Shown here: positions 39,233 to 49,655 of the stretch, in pieces | How positions within the stretch are numbered: position 1 is the first letter of the stretch | Layout of the letters: every line of letters starts with the position of its first letter | NCBI RefSeq assembly: GCF_021134715.1 | Contig: NC_060021.1 | Coordinates: 7,658,501 to 7,722,500, forward strand | Reading direction: 5' to 3' | Origin: Daphnia pulex | Taxonomy: Eukaryota > Arthropoda > Branchiopoda > Diplostraca > Daphniidae | DNA length: 64,000 nucleotides | Program-made: the position numbers and the translations under genes | The notes under the pieces: model-generated | What the model saw: the letters and a program-made list of their open reading frames with translations, nothing else | The model's database searches: none | Told to the model about the DNA's origin: nothing

Positions 39233-39649
39233 TTATTCAAATATAACCATTGCATTGGGCAGAGGGTTTTTTTCATCGATTTCATCGTTTCCCAGTGACT
39301 CTTTCGAGGGGTCTGGAATGTTTCGGACTGGACAGATTTCAAATCCTGTTTTGCTATAATTCGTATCGTTTGTGGCGCAGGTGTTTGGCATCGCCCAATT
39401 CCAGATCGTCATGTCAAGTACTGAATTGAATGTTTCCGTTACAAAATAATCGAAAAACAATGACCGGTTGAACTCGCAAGAAACTTTTTCAAAGCTAGTT
39501 GTCAACTCGTATTTCATGTTGCCTTTGGTCGATGCCAAAGGGTACAAAACTGGGCAATCAGGGGAGCTTTTTTGGGATGTAAGTTTGGCTTTCAACTCAA
39601 AACATTGGTCTATTCCTTTTGAATGATACCCGGATACACAAAAGTTCAT
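39233..39649 (-). CDS. Hypothetical 138-residue cysteine-containing protein
   Basis: A single uninterrupted frame starting MNFCVSGYHSKGIDQCFELK, with six cysteines (positions about 4, 16, 32, 58, 92, 105), mixed composition and no low-complexity sequence, unlike the noise ORFs nearby. Several N-x-S/T sites and the even cysteine number suggest an extracellular domain, but no signal peptide is visible, so an upstream exon may be missing. It ends 30 bases from the stop of the nuclear-protein gene and so would lie antisense within its 3'UTR. No family recognised. It could be a fragment of a spliced gene, a retained pseudogene or a young gene. Confidence 0.4.
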   Translation of the reverse strand: MNFCVSGYHSKGIDQCFELKAKLTSQKSSPDCPVLYPLASTKGNMKYELTTSFEKVSCEFNRSLFFDYFVTETFNSVLDMTIWNWAMPNTCATNDTNYSKTGFEICPVRNIPDPSKESLGNDEIDEKNPLPNAMVIFE

Positions 39650-41043
39650 GTTTAAACTTTAAACGCCGGGGATTTCATGCGTAGACATTTATATTTCGCT
39701 TTATTTCAACAAATTATAATTTTTTTCTTTTTTCTCTCTATCTTTAACTCCCCGCAACAAGGGATATGTGTAACCAGCAGCTTTGATGACGAATTGGAAG
39801 ACTTTTGTTCCATGTGTGTCTGGTATTAAGTGATTTATATTATATGGTATCCCTTAAGCCCGACCCTCCCATTAGTTTTTGTTCGTCATTACTTCTTTGA
39901 TTGGTTATAGCTTCTCTCTCCCTACCCCCAACTTACAGTACTACATAATAAGATTTTTTTTCTTTGTTTTAATTATAAAATAAAAAACGTTTCATCTAAT
40001 GGATCGTGTGCAATTGTGGCGTGTACATGTCGTACAAGTGTTCGTCGCGGCAGTAGGTACGAAGTTCGAAACGTACTTGTCTGCCTTATCCACACACAGT
40101 TTTTGTTTCTCCTATTATTTTTGCTATAAACATCATGCATTCGTGTGAACGTCCTATTATACCTCCTCCCTTTCCCCTTCCACCAGTTTCACAACAACAA
40201 CAAAAAAACAAGTTTTTGCATACAGAGTAAAAGACATGTAGAATGTTTCTTGGTTTTGATGTAACACCAACCATCTTTGTTTGTTCATTAAGACATCCAC
40301 TATGACTATTTTTCCCCCTACCATCTCTTGAATCTTTCCAGAAAAATTGGTCATCTTTTTATTCAATATAGCACTGGGTCTTGTGTGTGTATGATGTGCC
40401 ATGAAATTTTTTTTTCAATAAACTCTGCACTTGAGCTAAAATCAGTGTTGTCGATTTTTTATGTCACTTTTGCTAATTTAGTTATGTATCCGCTACACGA
40501 ATGTACCCGAGAACGGCGAGAAGGGGTACAGAGTACAGACCAACAACGACGTTCACTTATTTTTGTAAATTATTGTATTTCTTTTTTAAAAGAAATATCT
40601 ACTTTTAAGTAGATACAGGGTTGGTAACAGGAAAATATAGCCCCTTAATAAAGGTGTTGACGTTTGATTCCAGAAAATAAAAATAAGCAACACCTTGAGG
40701 ATTACTTAGGTAGATCATTGTCAAGGAACATCTATAACTCTGGTCAAGGCCTCAGCCACTACGAGAAGAAAGTTTCAATAATGGAACGATAGGGTTCGGA
40801 GTCGTTACTGGTACCTGGTAGCTGGTACGTTCATTTGTTGTTTTTGTTAGAAATCGGGTGTCGGTAAAGTGCAGGGTGCAGGTGCAGGTAGTGCGGAGTC
40901 TGGAGTGCAGCGTGCGGCGTGCAGGTTGGTGGGTAAAATGCAGGTCCATATGCCGCTCACAGAAAGTGCAGGTTAGGTTTTATGTCTTAAAAAAAACTGG
41001 TTGTGTAATAATTTAATTACATTGAAACTTTTTTTAAAATTTT
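39650..41043. other. Noncoding DNA with a GTGCAG-rich patch
   Basis: No supported gene. The first half is probably 3'UTR of the nuclear-protein gene (poly(A) candidates at 39979-39984 and 40417-40422). At about 40865-40975 there is a run of GTGCAG/GTGCGG units, an imperfect short tandem repeat. Confidence 0.5.
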
Positions 41044-41183
41044 ATTTCGTTAAATTTTGAAAAGTTGTCAATACCATGTGGCTTCTGCGTTCTGCCACGC
41101 TGAAGATGAAAAAAAAAATGACTGCCCCAAACGTTTTGGTTTTGCAGAATTCACGTTGACAACTTTTCAAAATTTAACGAAAT
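41044..41183. repeat. 140 bp element with perfect 27 bp inverted ends
   Basis: The arms 41044-41070 and 41157-41183 are exact reverse complements over 27 bases (left arm begins atttcgttaaattttg) around an 86-base centre that is itself partly self-complementary. This is the structure of a small hairpin MITE or foldback element. No clear target duplication is seen at the edges. Confidence 0.7.
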
Positions 41184-42824
41184 GAAACGAACAAAATGAC
41201 TGAGATGGACGTAGGACGGCAGTTCGACATGATTGAGAGCTTTTGGGCACGAGACATGCCGCCAAGCAATTAGTTGAACCGTCCAACGGTACAAGCGACC
41301 AAACTACAACGGTCGTAAGCAGTGAACAGTCGGCCTATAAAAACCTGTTCATCGGAAGCTGCTCAAGAGTAGTGCGGTCTGACTCATTTAGTCAGCCGGC
41401 TCTCCATCACATTTTACGGCCAGATTTTAGCTTGGATTATTATCAAGAAAAATCTCTAAGTCCCTACTTGGAAATCAACGGTTCCTGGAAGTCGGTTGGC
41501 GGTTGGATGGGGCAATGTTCCCGTCCAATCGCTCAAAATGAGCCGGCAAACGGAGAAGATATGCGGCGGAACATTAGTGCTTTTCCTTAGTATAGAAGGG
41601 TGTCTCTCTCAGAAAATGTTCCGCCAGGCGATGCCTGTATCTGAGAAATCTGACGGAGTACAAAGTTATTCCACGGTGCAAGCCAGAAAGATCGACCGTC
41701 AAAAGAGAACCCGCTATACTAAGAATTACTAGGTTGGAAAACTATCTACGTTCCCTATTTGGATACAAACCGCAGCTATGCTATCTCACACGGGAGAAGA
41801 TGCATCGGTGACCGGATGCCTCTATTTACTCTGACCGGGAGAATACCGAAGAAGAAGCGCATGATTCCCATTGCAGAATTTCCAGAAGACAAAGGACTTA
41901 GAAGAATTCTTGGTCGGGTGAAATTCCCGCAGGCGCCTTTCTCGTTCGTAGAGGGCGTCAATAAAGACTCGAAATAGAGGCGAAGTCGCGAAGACCACGC
42001 CACCTTTTAGCCGCATTAATTAATTTTTATATTTGACAATGTTGCTACTTTTACCCTGCCTTCATTTGTAATGTCAGGGGTTTTTAATGCGACTAATAAA
42101 CACTCATATTCAACCACTCAAACGCGTAAGTTCTTCTATAGACTACTCCTTGGGTCTTGAGTATCGGGCCTTCCAAGACGGGTACCAACTCGTCTTCTTA
42201 ACCGTCTACTTTTTAGGTGGCGTGGCCAGACTAAATTCGATAGCCCGGCACATGGTCTCACACCTTGCGGAACTCAGGAAGTGCTCTCGCTTACGGGTTG
42301 TTCTTTGAGTATCAGAAGCCGATCGATATCGGTGGCTAGATTGGGAGGTTGCGATAGCGGTTGATTTAAGACGGTCTTCGTTAGGTAGCGATCTTCTCGG
42401 GCGTCAACGGATCGGGTCGGTCCAGAGAGCCCAGCCTATTGTCAATCCGCTCTGGCAATAGCTCTTTGGGGTAGTCGATTCTACCGCCGCGAGAAACCGG
42501 TCTTAACCTTCTCGTCTTATCCCGGTCAGATTCTAACCATCTAACCGGTCTCTTTTCATTCTTATTAGTATTTGCAGATGAATACTGAACAACGTGTTGA
42601 AACCCGCACAATTGCGAGGAGGAGTCGACGAGCCCATCGGACCGCCGACGCCAGTAAGTATTAGTTACGCTTGGACACCGTCATATGGTCTTAGTTCGCC
42701 GAACCACCCGGGAGAAATCTCGGTAGAATTTCCTCCGCCCAAGGAAGTATTCAACAAAAAGATATACATTGTTTATAGTCTTAAATTTATCTAATTACCA
42801 ATTTTTTATAACTTTGTATTCACA
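41184..42824 (+). other. Anonymous decayed sequence with ORF remnants
   Basis: The stretch is more GC-balanced than its flanks and holds several frames of 60-115 codons broken by stops and frameshifts (for example 41243-41590 and 41759-41977). None shows a recognisable domain. It may be an eroded mobile element or upstream part of the Fem-1-like pseudogene. Confidence 0.35.
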
Positions 42825-44086
42825 ATGATGCAGTATATGGCGCCGACTTTTTTACATCAAAGCAAGAGGAAACGGGCAGAACAAGAAACCTTGCCTGAAG
42901 AGAATGATGAAAGGCCAATTAAAAGAAGGAAGATCATTACACTTCTTCAGGAACTGTCAAGCGGAAGTTGGTAGAGTATATGCTGGAGAAAAAGCTTACA
43001 TTTGCGTACCGAGAATGAATTTTCCCAAGAAACATGCTTTCAACTACCCATCCAACTACCAGTTATGGGTCAACACCGCGATGAAGCAAGTGAAACACCT
43101 CAGAAATTACTACAGGATTATTACGGTTCTCCTTCCGTCTACATTGTACGTGAATTTTATAAAGTTACTCTTCAAGATTGGAAGGCGAAGAGACTGGAAC
43201 CAGATCGGGTATTTGCGCATTGCATTTATATCATCCACCTTGTCGACCCTATCAAAATCTAAAACAAAAAGCTCTGGGACCACCTGCTCTGGGACCATTT
43301 ACCGTGATTTAACCAAAGTCTTGAATGATAACCGATGTAGTCCGACAACATGGTGCAAAACCAACTCAGTACTGAACTTCGGAAATTTGTTGTCCGCTCT
43401 TCGTTTCGTATGCGCCCACTTGGTGAAATCATTTAACATCGGGCATACTATCCAGCCTACAAGTTATTTGCCATATCAGAAACTGTAGTTCAAATCCTAC
43501 GACTTTTAGTGTCAGTCCCCAGGTCCGAGGAACAATGGAAACATTTAAAATAAACACTCAAGGCTTATTTCGCAACATCTATGTGTGGGATGACCCACAA
43601 TTCAACCTCATTCTGAAAGTATCTACGAACTTTCATCCGGTCGACATCAACAGCAGCAACTTAGAATTGATACAATTGTTGTTGAAGGCGGGAGGTAATC
43701 CCAATGTAGTCGACTTTAACAACTCTACACCACTTCACGTACTGGCGACTAAAGAATCAGGAAATTGCCAAAGATGGCGCTATTGCATTTCAGAGCAACA
43801 CAAAAGAAGGTTTCAAACTTTCACCAATACGGTTGAAGTGTTTTTGGACAACACAACACATCACGAATTCCATGATTATCCAAACCGTAAAGGTCAACTT
43901 GCATTAAAGCTCTTATTGAGTCAGATGCAGTACCCTGACCCTGGGTTACAACTTTTGCTAAACTCCGCCCCACGAAAAGTTCCTTCTTTAACCTGATTAG
44001 CTGCTTCAATTGTGCGAAAGCATAACATTGGTTACGACGACATTCCTAATGATCTTCATGTAAAGAATAGACAAGGGTTTAACTAG
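42825..44086 (+). pseudogene. Broken Fem-1-like ankyrin-repeat gene
   Basis: The 5' piece (42825-42974) reads MMQYMAPTFLHQSKRKR then RPIKRRKIITLLQELSSG and stops at TAG 42972; it resembles the frame at 60059-60270. The middle (43000-43270) has frames that shift against each other. The 3' piece (from 43535) contains LELIQLLLKAGGNPNVVDF and NSTPLHVLA, an ankyrin repeat of the type in Fem-1 C-terminal regions, then a TGA (43994-43996) exactly where Fem-1 proteins have the Cys of the SLxCLAA motif; the same frame continues LAASIVRKHNIGYDDIP to TAG at 44084-44086, matching the Fem-1 C-terminal end. Fem-1 proteins are substrate receptors of CUL2 ubiquitin ligases. The region is short for a full Fem-1 (over 600 residues), so internal parts are lost. 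Family assignment is from motif memory. Confidence 0.6.
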
Positions 44087-46662
44087 GCTTCTGTATTGAA
44101 TAAACACAGGCTTCTGTGTTGACTGTATAGGCAAAGTACATCTCTTCAATGCATGTCGAAATGTGTACATAGAATATGAAATACATGAGACTGAATTACA
44201 GAGATAATTACCTGAGTCTGATTAACTCGGATGAACAAAAGAATAACTCAAGAGTCTCGATACAACGAGGTTTGGAACACAGTAGAAAAACTTTAGACCA
44301 GATTTCTTGATACAAAACGGGGAGACAAGTTAACGCATGACCGCCTGTTTTAGCAGACGGAAAGAAAGAGAAAGAGACAAAGGAGAGCACTGCACAGTCA
44401 AGGTAGAAGGCCGAGAGAACTCCCGCTTGTGCTGCCACCACTCCCGTTTGTGCTGCCACCTATTGTGTGTTTGCTTACGCATTCCAACACTTCAGACTTT
44501 CATCTAACAACATTAGTCAAAGTTGGATTTGGAGAAATTTTGAATTGAGAAAGTTAACATTTTTCGATATTTTGTTGTTCAATGTTCTTAATTGTAACGT
44601 TATTGATGAAACTGATAAAAATTTATAATGTGACCCTTGCTTTATTAACTTTCTGGCTTCATTATCTGATACCTATTGTTGAAACACAATTGTCATGAAA
44701 TAGATGATGCATCCTACGAAAACATATCTTCATTAAGTGACAACTAATTTTGAAGGTGTCCAATGTGGCATGTTGCAGCCCTATATGGGTGAAAGATTTT
44801 CTGCATCAAGATGAACTGTGGTTGTTCCTTGGTGCTGGTGTCGTGTAATATAGGTTTCAAAATATGGAACCTAACCCATCCAATCGCTCAAGATTCTGAA
44901 ATTAAATGTGTTTAGTTACAAGTAAATATTCAGGAAATTCATGAACAGAGCTTTGCTTCCATCATTTAGTTTAATGTATTGTTATTTCATCAATTTGATA
45001 GGTGTACAAGTCACATATGTTATGGATTTTGTGAAGGTAATCTTTTTGGTCACAAGTTGGGCTACATTTTAAATGTAACTTGGATTCAGGACGTGGTAGG
45101 CAGCGTAGAAAAAATGGTTTCTAAATCTTGAAAGCTTGAAGCTTCAAAAATATTCAACTAAAAAGAGATAATTTGTCTCTTTGAATTGAAAAAACTGCGT
45201 CGAATCGAACAGAGCCAGGATATAAAATTAGCGTCTGCTCTCTGCTGTTTACAAAACAACTTGCCTTTTAAATAAATCGATGAAGATCACGTAATAAATA
45301 CTAAACAAAATCCAAGTTACATTTTTATAATGTTTTTTTTTAGAAAAAGGTACATTTTATTCGAGTATTAACGAGTTTATATTGAAACATATCATCTCGG
45401 ATATCTGACATGGGCGCATGGGAGAGTTGAATACTACTTGAATAAGGCGTTGTTAATCAAGCGGGATACTATGAGACGTGTGTTCGACTCTCCTGATAAG
45501 TGATAAGCAAAGCTAGTTCTGTCAAAAACGATGCCCAAGCAACCATGTGTCTGATTTCTTATAATTACCCCAGAGCTTTCTCAATTGGAGATTAAAAGCT
45601 AGTCGCGTGTCGTTATCGTCCTAATGATTCTATCAGTTGAGAGGTAATGCTGTTGCTGAAGTTGCCGGTTATGGTAATATTAAGTCCATAATCCTACACT
45701 TTGACACCCAGGTGGGAAAGAAAGCTCGGATAGTGATTATAACAAGTACTTACACACTCACCCAACCAGGGAGTTTTTCGGGAATTGATTGGCAGACTGC
45801 GAAACACTAAACATTCCTGGTGCCTAGTGGTGGTTTCGACTTCCAAGATCTATATCAACCTTCACACTTTTTAAATGTAGGAACGGGAAACCCAGGAATT
45901 GTATTAGGATCAAGGCCACGATTTTCCCTCTTCCTCTCTGCTATGCTGACCCATGGCGCCATTGTTGCTCATCACAAAAAGTGACGCGTACTCCATGTAA
46001 GGTTATTTACTTTTAAATTTGCAGTGATGTTTAACATGTTTACATTCTCTTGTTATTATTCCTCTGCTAATGGCCTAATGTCAGGCTGACTTTTCAGCAT
46101 AGAGTGGCAGAGAAGAAATAACTAGAATTCAATATAAGCTGTGATGTGTAAGTCGAACAGCAATTATCATCAATCAAGCAATTATTCATCTGTTTTATTC
46201 ATTGTATGCAATTTTTTATCTAATCTAACCAAGACTTGTCTGATACTGTGATTCGAGCAAGAAAAAACTTGTTGTGTGATGGTTGTAGTTGGGGCACTTG
46301 GTAATGAGGTTGATTGTGAATCGTATTTTTGTGTCAATCCAAATCAAACTCAATCAGGTACTATATTTTTATATTGTAAGTGCTTCGATTTCCTATAGAA
46401 TGAGATGCTACAACTGTGTGCACATCATGAAATGAATATGGATTGATCATATGTTTGAACTTACAAACTTAGATAAGGTTGCAGAGGAATATTTGCAAGA
46501 AAAGCAGACTGTCCTTGAAACGGTTCGAAATGGGAGATTTATTCATTCACCGAAGAAACGAGTCAAATATCCATTGGTATAAAGTGAGTTTGAATTTTTT
46601 TTCTGTAACCATTTGGTATTAATTTTGATATTGTTTGTTGTAGACCCATCCCCAGCAACGTC
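44087..46662. other. Intergenic DNA with short coding-like scraps
   Basis: No supported gene. Two short stretches look exon-like on the plus strand: about 46281-46360 (GALGNEVDCESYFCVNPNQ) and about 46470-46577 (EEYLQEKQTVLETVRNGRF), both with weak splice contexts. They may be remnants of one lost gene; I cannot name it. Confidence 0.35.
44419..44460. repeat. 21 bp tandem duplication
   Basis: Two adjacent 21-base copies at 44419-44439 and 44440-44460 (actcccgcttgtgctgccacc and a version with one C-to-T change). Confidence 0.8.
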
Positions 46663-46966
46663 AACCTGCAGAAGGAAAGGCCAGTTTGCATACCTTCAAG
46701 CTCGAAGGTCACGGCGATCATTACGTAGAACGTGTCACGCAGTGGTGTAGATAGAGGTTGGGTGAGAACGGAACGTGTTTCACCATTATCAAATAGGTAC
46801 AATAGTCGCTAGGCAACCTGCAGAAGGAAAGGCCAGTTTGCATGGCCTTCAAGCTCGAAGGTCACGGAGATCATTACGTAAAACGTGTCATGCAGTGGTG
46901 TAGAGGTTGGGGGAGAACGACACGTGTTTCATCATTATCAAGAAGCTACAATAGCCGCAAGGTTTA
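46663..46966. repeat. Tandem duplication of a 152 bp unit
   Basis: Copy 1 begins at 46663 and copy 2 at 46815, both with aacctgcagaaggaaaggcc, and they stay alignable with scattered substitutions and small indels to about 46966. The second copy abuts the promoter of the first Tyr/Thr-rich gene copy. No coding potential is evident. Confidence 0.75.
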
Positions 46967-46993
46967 AGAGGTGAATCAGATGAGAAATAATCG

Positions 46994-47028
46994 TATAAAA
47001 GGAGAGAGAAAAAGCGATATAAGTCAGT
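46994..47028 (+). promoter_or_regulatory. TATA box and initiator of Tyr/Thr-rich copy A
   Basis: TATAAAA at 46994-47000 and TCAGT at 47024-47028, with 32 bases from the first T of the TATA box to the predicted +1 A. The spacing is canonical. The following 5'UTR (CATCTCCGACACGGCAACA) is shared with copies B, C and E. Confidence 0.7.
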
Positions 47029-47113
47029 CGAGCGAGCATCTCCGACACGGCAACAGCAGCAGTGCTCTATTTGTCACCAACTGCCTTCTTCATCGTATTA
47101 TCAGTTCGCAATC

Positions 47114-47575
47114 ATGGGTATGTATTCTGTTTTTTACACATACGAGTTTTTGTATTAATGCTACGTTTGACTATTTGTCAATATGCCAGTTATTATTGAA
47201 TGATTTTGTTTAAATTTATTAATTGTCTAGTTAATGATGGCGTCGTGGTGCTGTTGGGTGTTTTATCGTTGATGGCTGAGTTGACCACTTGTGTACCCAT
47301 GTCTCCTGGGTATGGCGGATACCAAACAACAACGCCACCGTCTTACTATACAACAACAACATAAGCAACAACCGGTTACAACACCACCAAGGCTCAAGAG
47401 TATTACACCACGACTTATGCTGCTCTGAAGTATAACTCTGCCACGAGCTACATCACCAAAAAGCTGGAGTACTACACCGAGGACCCTAATTACTACAACA
47501 CTTAAGCGCAACTACACTACAACCTCCGCTGCACCGAGCTACTACACCGACGCCCAAAAGTATTACTCTGCGTAA
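47114..47575 (+). pseudogene. Tyr/Thr-rich secreted repeat protein, copy A (broken)
   Basis: Exon 1 codes only ATGG (47114-47117, donor GTATGT); exon 2 starts at 47231. The joined frame begins MVNDGVVVLLGVLSLMAE, a signal peptide, then TCVPMSPGYGGYQTTTPPSYY and repeats of the form KAxEYYTTTYA and YYTE-P-YY. A TAA at 47362-47364 interrupts the frame in the first repeats and another at 47503-47505 coincides with a frame change; beyond them the repeat pattern resumes to a terminal KYYSA stop at 47573-47575. A truncated 44-residue secreted peptide could still be made. This copy has the best-preserved signal peptide of the five. Confidence 0.75.
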
Positions 47576-47603
47576 AAGGAGTCGTCTAAAAAAATAGAAG
47601 TCG

Positions 47604-47632
47604 TATAAAAGGAGAGAGAAAAAGCGATCAGT
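47604..47632 (+). promoter_or_regulatory. TATA box and initiator of copy B
   Basis: TATAAAA at 47604-47610 and TCAGT at 47628-47632. The spacing is 26 bases, six shorter than copies A and C because of a small deletion between the elements. Confidence 0.6.
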
Positions 47633-47717
47633 CGTGTGATCGTCTCCGACACGGAAATAACTGCTGTGCACTATCTGTCACCAACTTCCTTCTTCACCGT
47701 ATTACCAGTTTGCAATC

Positions 47718-48305
47718 ATTGGTAAATATTCTGTTGTTTTTTTGTTTGTTTTTTTTTTTTGTATGGAGTTTTGTATAGATGTTACTTTTGACTGTCAGTT
47801 TAATATGCCAGTTGTTATTGAGTATTAATGTTTAAATTTGCTAATTATCTAGTTATCCGTAGTTATCTATGGCGTCGTGGTGCTGTTGGGTGTTCGTTGG
47901 TGTATCGTTGATGGCTGAGTTGTCCACTTGTGTAATGATGTCTCCTTGCTATGGCGGATACCAAACCGCAACGCCGCCGCCTAACTACACAATAACAAGA
48001 CACGCAACATCTGGTTACTACACCACCAAGGTTCCAGATTATTGCACCAAAACTTATGATGCCCCGAGCTACTACACCGAGCGCCGAAGTATAACTTTGC
48101 CTCGAGCTACATTACCAAAGAGCCGGAGTACTACACCGATGCTTCCAAGTACTACAACACTAAGACACCGGAATACTACACCACTAAGTATGATTTCCTT
48201 GCCTAATACTCCGAGGTCCCTAATTACTACAGCACCGAAGCGCCTAAGTACTACTACTCTGCCCCGACCTACTAAACCGACTCCCCGAAGTTATTATCTG
48301 CGTAA
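47718..48305 (+). pseudogene. Tyr/Thr-rich secreted repeat protein, copy B (broken)
   Basis: The position of the start codon reads ATT instead of ATG (47718-47720), before a normal donor GTAAAT. Exon 2 (acceptor near 47861-47868) has a frame change inside the signal-peptide region, and a one-base deletion near the GAGCGCCG segment shifts the repeat frame again. In pieces the sequence encodes GYYTTKVPDYCTKTYDAPSYY and similar units, ending at TAA 48303-48305. An internal ATG at 47869 gives a 151-codon frame that is partly in the original frame, then out of it. Confidence 0.75.
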
Positions 48306-48314
48306 AAGAAGTCG

Positions 48315-48349
48315 TATAAAATGAGAGAGAAAATACGGTAGAAATCAGT
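48315..48349 (+). promoter_or_regulatory. TATA box and initiator of copy C
   Basis: TATAAAA at 48315-48321 and TCAGT at 48345-48349, spacing 32 bases as in copy A, only about ten bases after the stop of copy B. Confidence 0.7.
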
Positions 48350-48436
48350 CAAGTGTGGATCTCCGACACGACAACAAATGCATTGTACTATCTTTCACCA
48401 ACTGCATTCCTTAACGTGTATAACCAATTCGCAATC

Positions 48437-49005
48437 ATGGGTAAATATTCTGTTTATACATGGAGTATCGTATCAATTCCACGTTTTTTTAATTTGTTAA
48501 TATGCCAGTTTTTATTGAATATTAATGTTTAAATTTGTATATGTTCAGTTAACTATGGCGTTGTGCTGCTGTTGAATCGTTGGTGACTGGGTCGATCATG
48601 GGTGTGCTGATTTTCCTGGATATGGTGGATTTCAAACAACAGCAGCGAAAGAATAGTACACCACGTTGCCGCCTTAATACACAACGTCAACATACGCAAC
48701 ACCTACTTACTACACTGAGTCTCCTAAGTACTACACCACCAAGGCTCCAGAGTACTACACGAAACCTTACGCTACCTTAAGCTACCACACCGAAGTATTA
48801 CTCTGCCCCGAGTTACATCACCGAAGCGCCTGAGTATTATACTGATGCTCCCACGTATTACACTACAACCTACGCTGCTCTAGCTTACTATACTGATGCT
48901 CCGAAGTACTATTCTGATCATAGCCACTACACCGAAGCTCCAGCTTATTACACCACCAAAGCGGTCGAGTACGACACCGAAGCGTCCAAGTACACTGCAA
49001 CCTAC
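48437..49005 (+). pseudogene. Tyr/Thr-rich secreted repeat protein, copy C (broken)
   Basis: Exon 1 ATGG at 48437-48440 (donor GTAAAT), exon 2 from 48549. The joined frame reads MVNYGVVLLLNRW and hits TGA because of an indel in the signal-peptide region. Repeat units continue downstream in mixed frames (YYTTKAPEYYT-like). The copy lacks the KYYSA terminus: its repeats run directly into the 5'UTR of copy D near 49005, so a deletion removed the 3' end of C and the promoter of D. Confidence 0.7.
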
Positions 49006-49063
49006 TGCAGCGCACTGTTTGTCATCAACTGTCTTCTTCATCGTATGAAATCAGTTCGCAATC

Positions 49064-49516
49064 ATGGGTAAATATTCATTTTTATTTCGAGTCGTGAAGC
49101 AATGCTATCGTTTCTAGTTGTTATGACCAGTTTTATTGAAAATGAATTTTCAAATACTTTTTGTATAGTTAACTATGGCGTTGTTGGCGCTGTTTGGTAT
49201 TGTATCATTGATGGCTGCGTTGTCCACGAGTGTACCGACGTCCCCTGGGTATCGTGGATAGTAAACCTCAACACCCTCGCCTTACTACACAACAACAACA
49301 TGCGCAACAACCGGTTACTACACCACCAAGGCTCCAGTGTATTGAAGCAAAACTTATGATGCCCCGAGCTACTACACAGAGCCCCAAAGTATAAGTCTGC
49401 CCTGAGTCATTTTATCAAAGAGTCGGAGTACTACACCAAAGCGCCCAAGTACTTCACTACAACCTACGCTGCTCCGAGCTTCTACACCGAAGCCCTGAAT
49501 TATTACACTGCGTTAA
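49064..49516 (+). pseudogene. Tyr/Thr-rich secreted repeat protein, copy D (broken, no promoter)
   Basis: Exon 1 ATGG at 49064-49067, exon 2 from 49169. The joined frame begins MVNYGVVGAVWYCIID and has left the family frame by about codon 8, giving a 64-codon product unlike the family. The original frame is also broken by TAG after YRG near 49259. The TATA box and initiator found in the other copies are missing because of the C/D deletion. The tail is YYTA then TAA at 49514-49516. Confidence 0.7.
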
Positions 49517-49537
49517 AGGAGTCGTCTAAAAAAGTCG

Positions 49538-49570
49538 TATAAAAGTAGAGAAAAGGAGGTAGAAATCAGT
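49538..49570 (+). promoter_or_regulatory. TATA box and initiator of copy E
   Basis: TATAAAA at 49538-49544 and TCAGT at 49566-49570, spacing 30 bases. The shared leader with CTCCGACACGGCAACAACTG follows. Confidence 0.65.
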
Positions 49571-49655
49571 CGAGTGAGGATCTCCGACACGGCAACAACT
49601 GCAATGGATTACTTGTCACCAACTGGATTGTTAATCGTATAACCAGTCCGCAATC

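Noticed and set aside
45416-45510. Possible tRNA around GTGTTCGACTCTCC
   Set aside because: Only a B-box-like string; no matching A box or acceptor stem.
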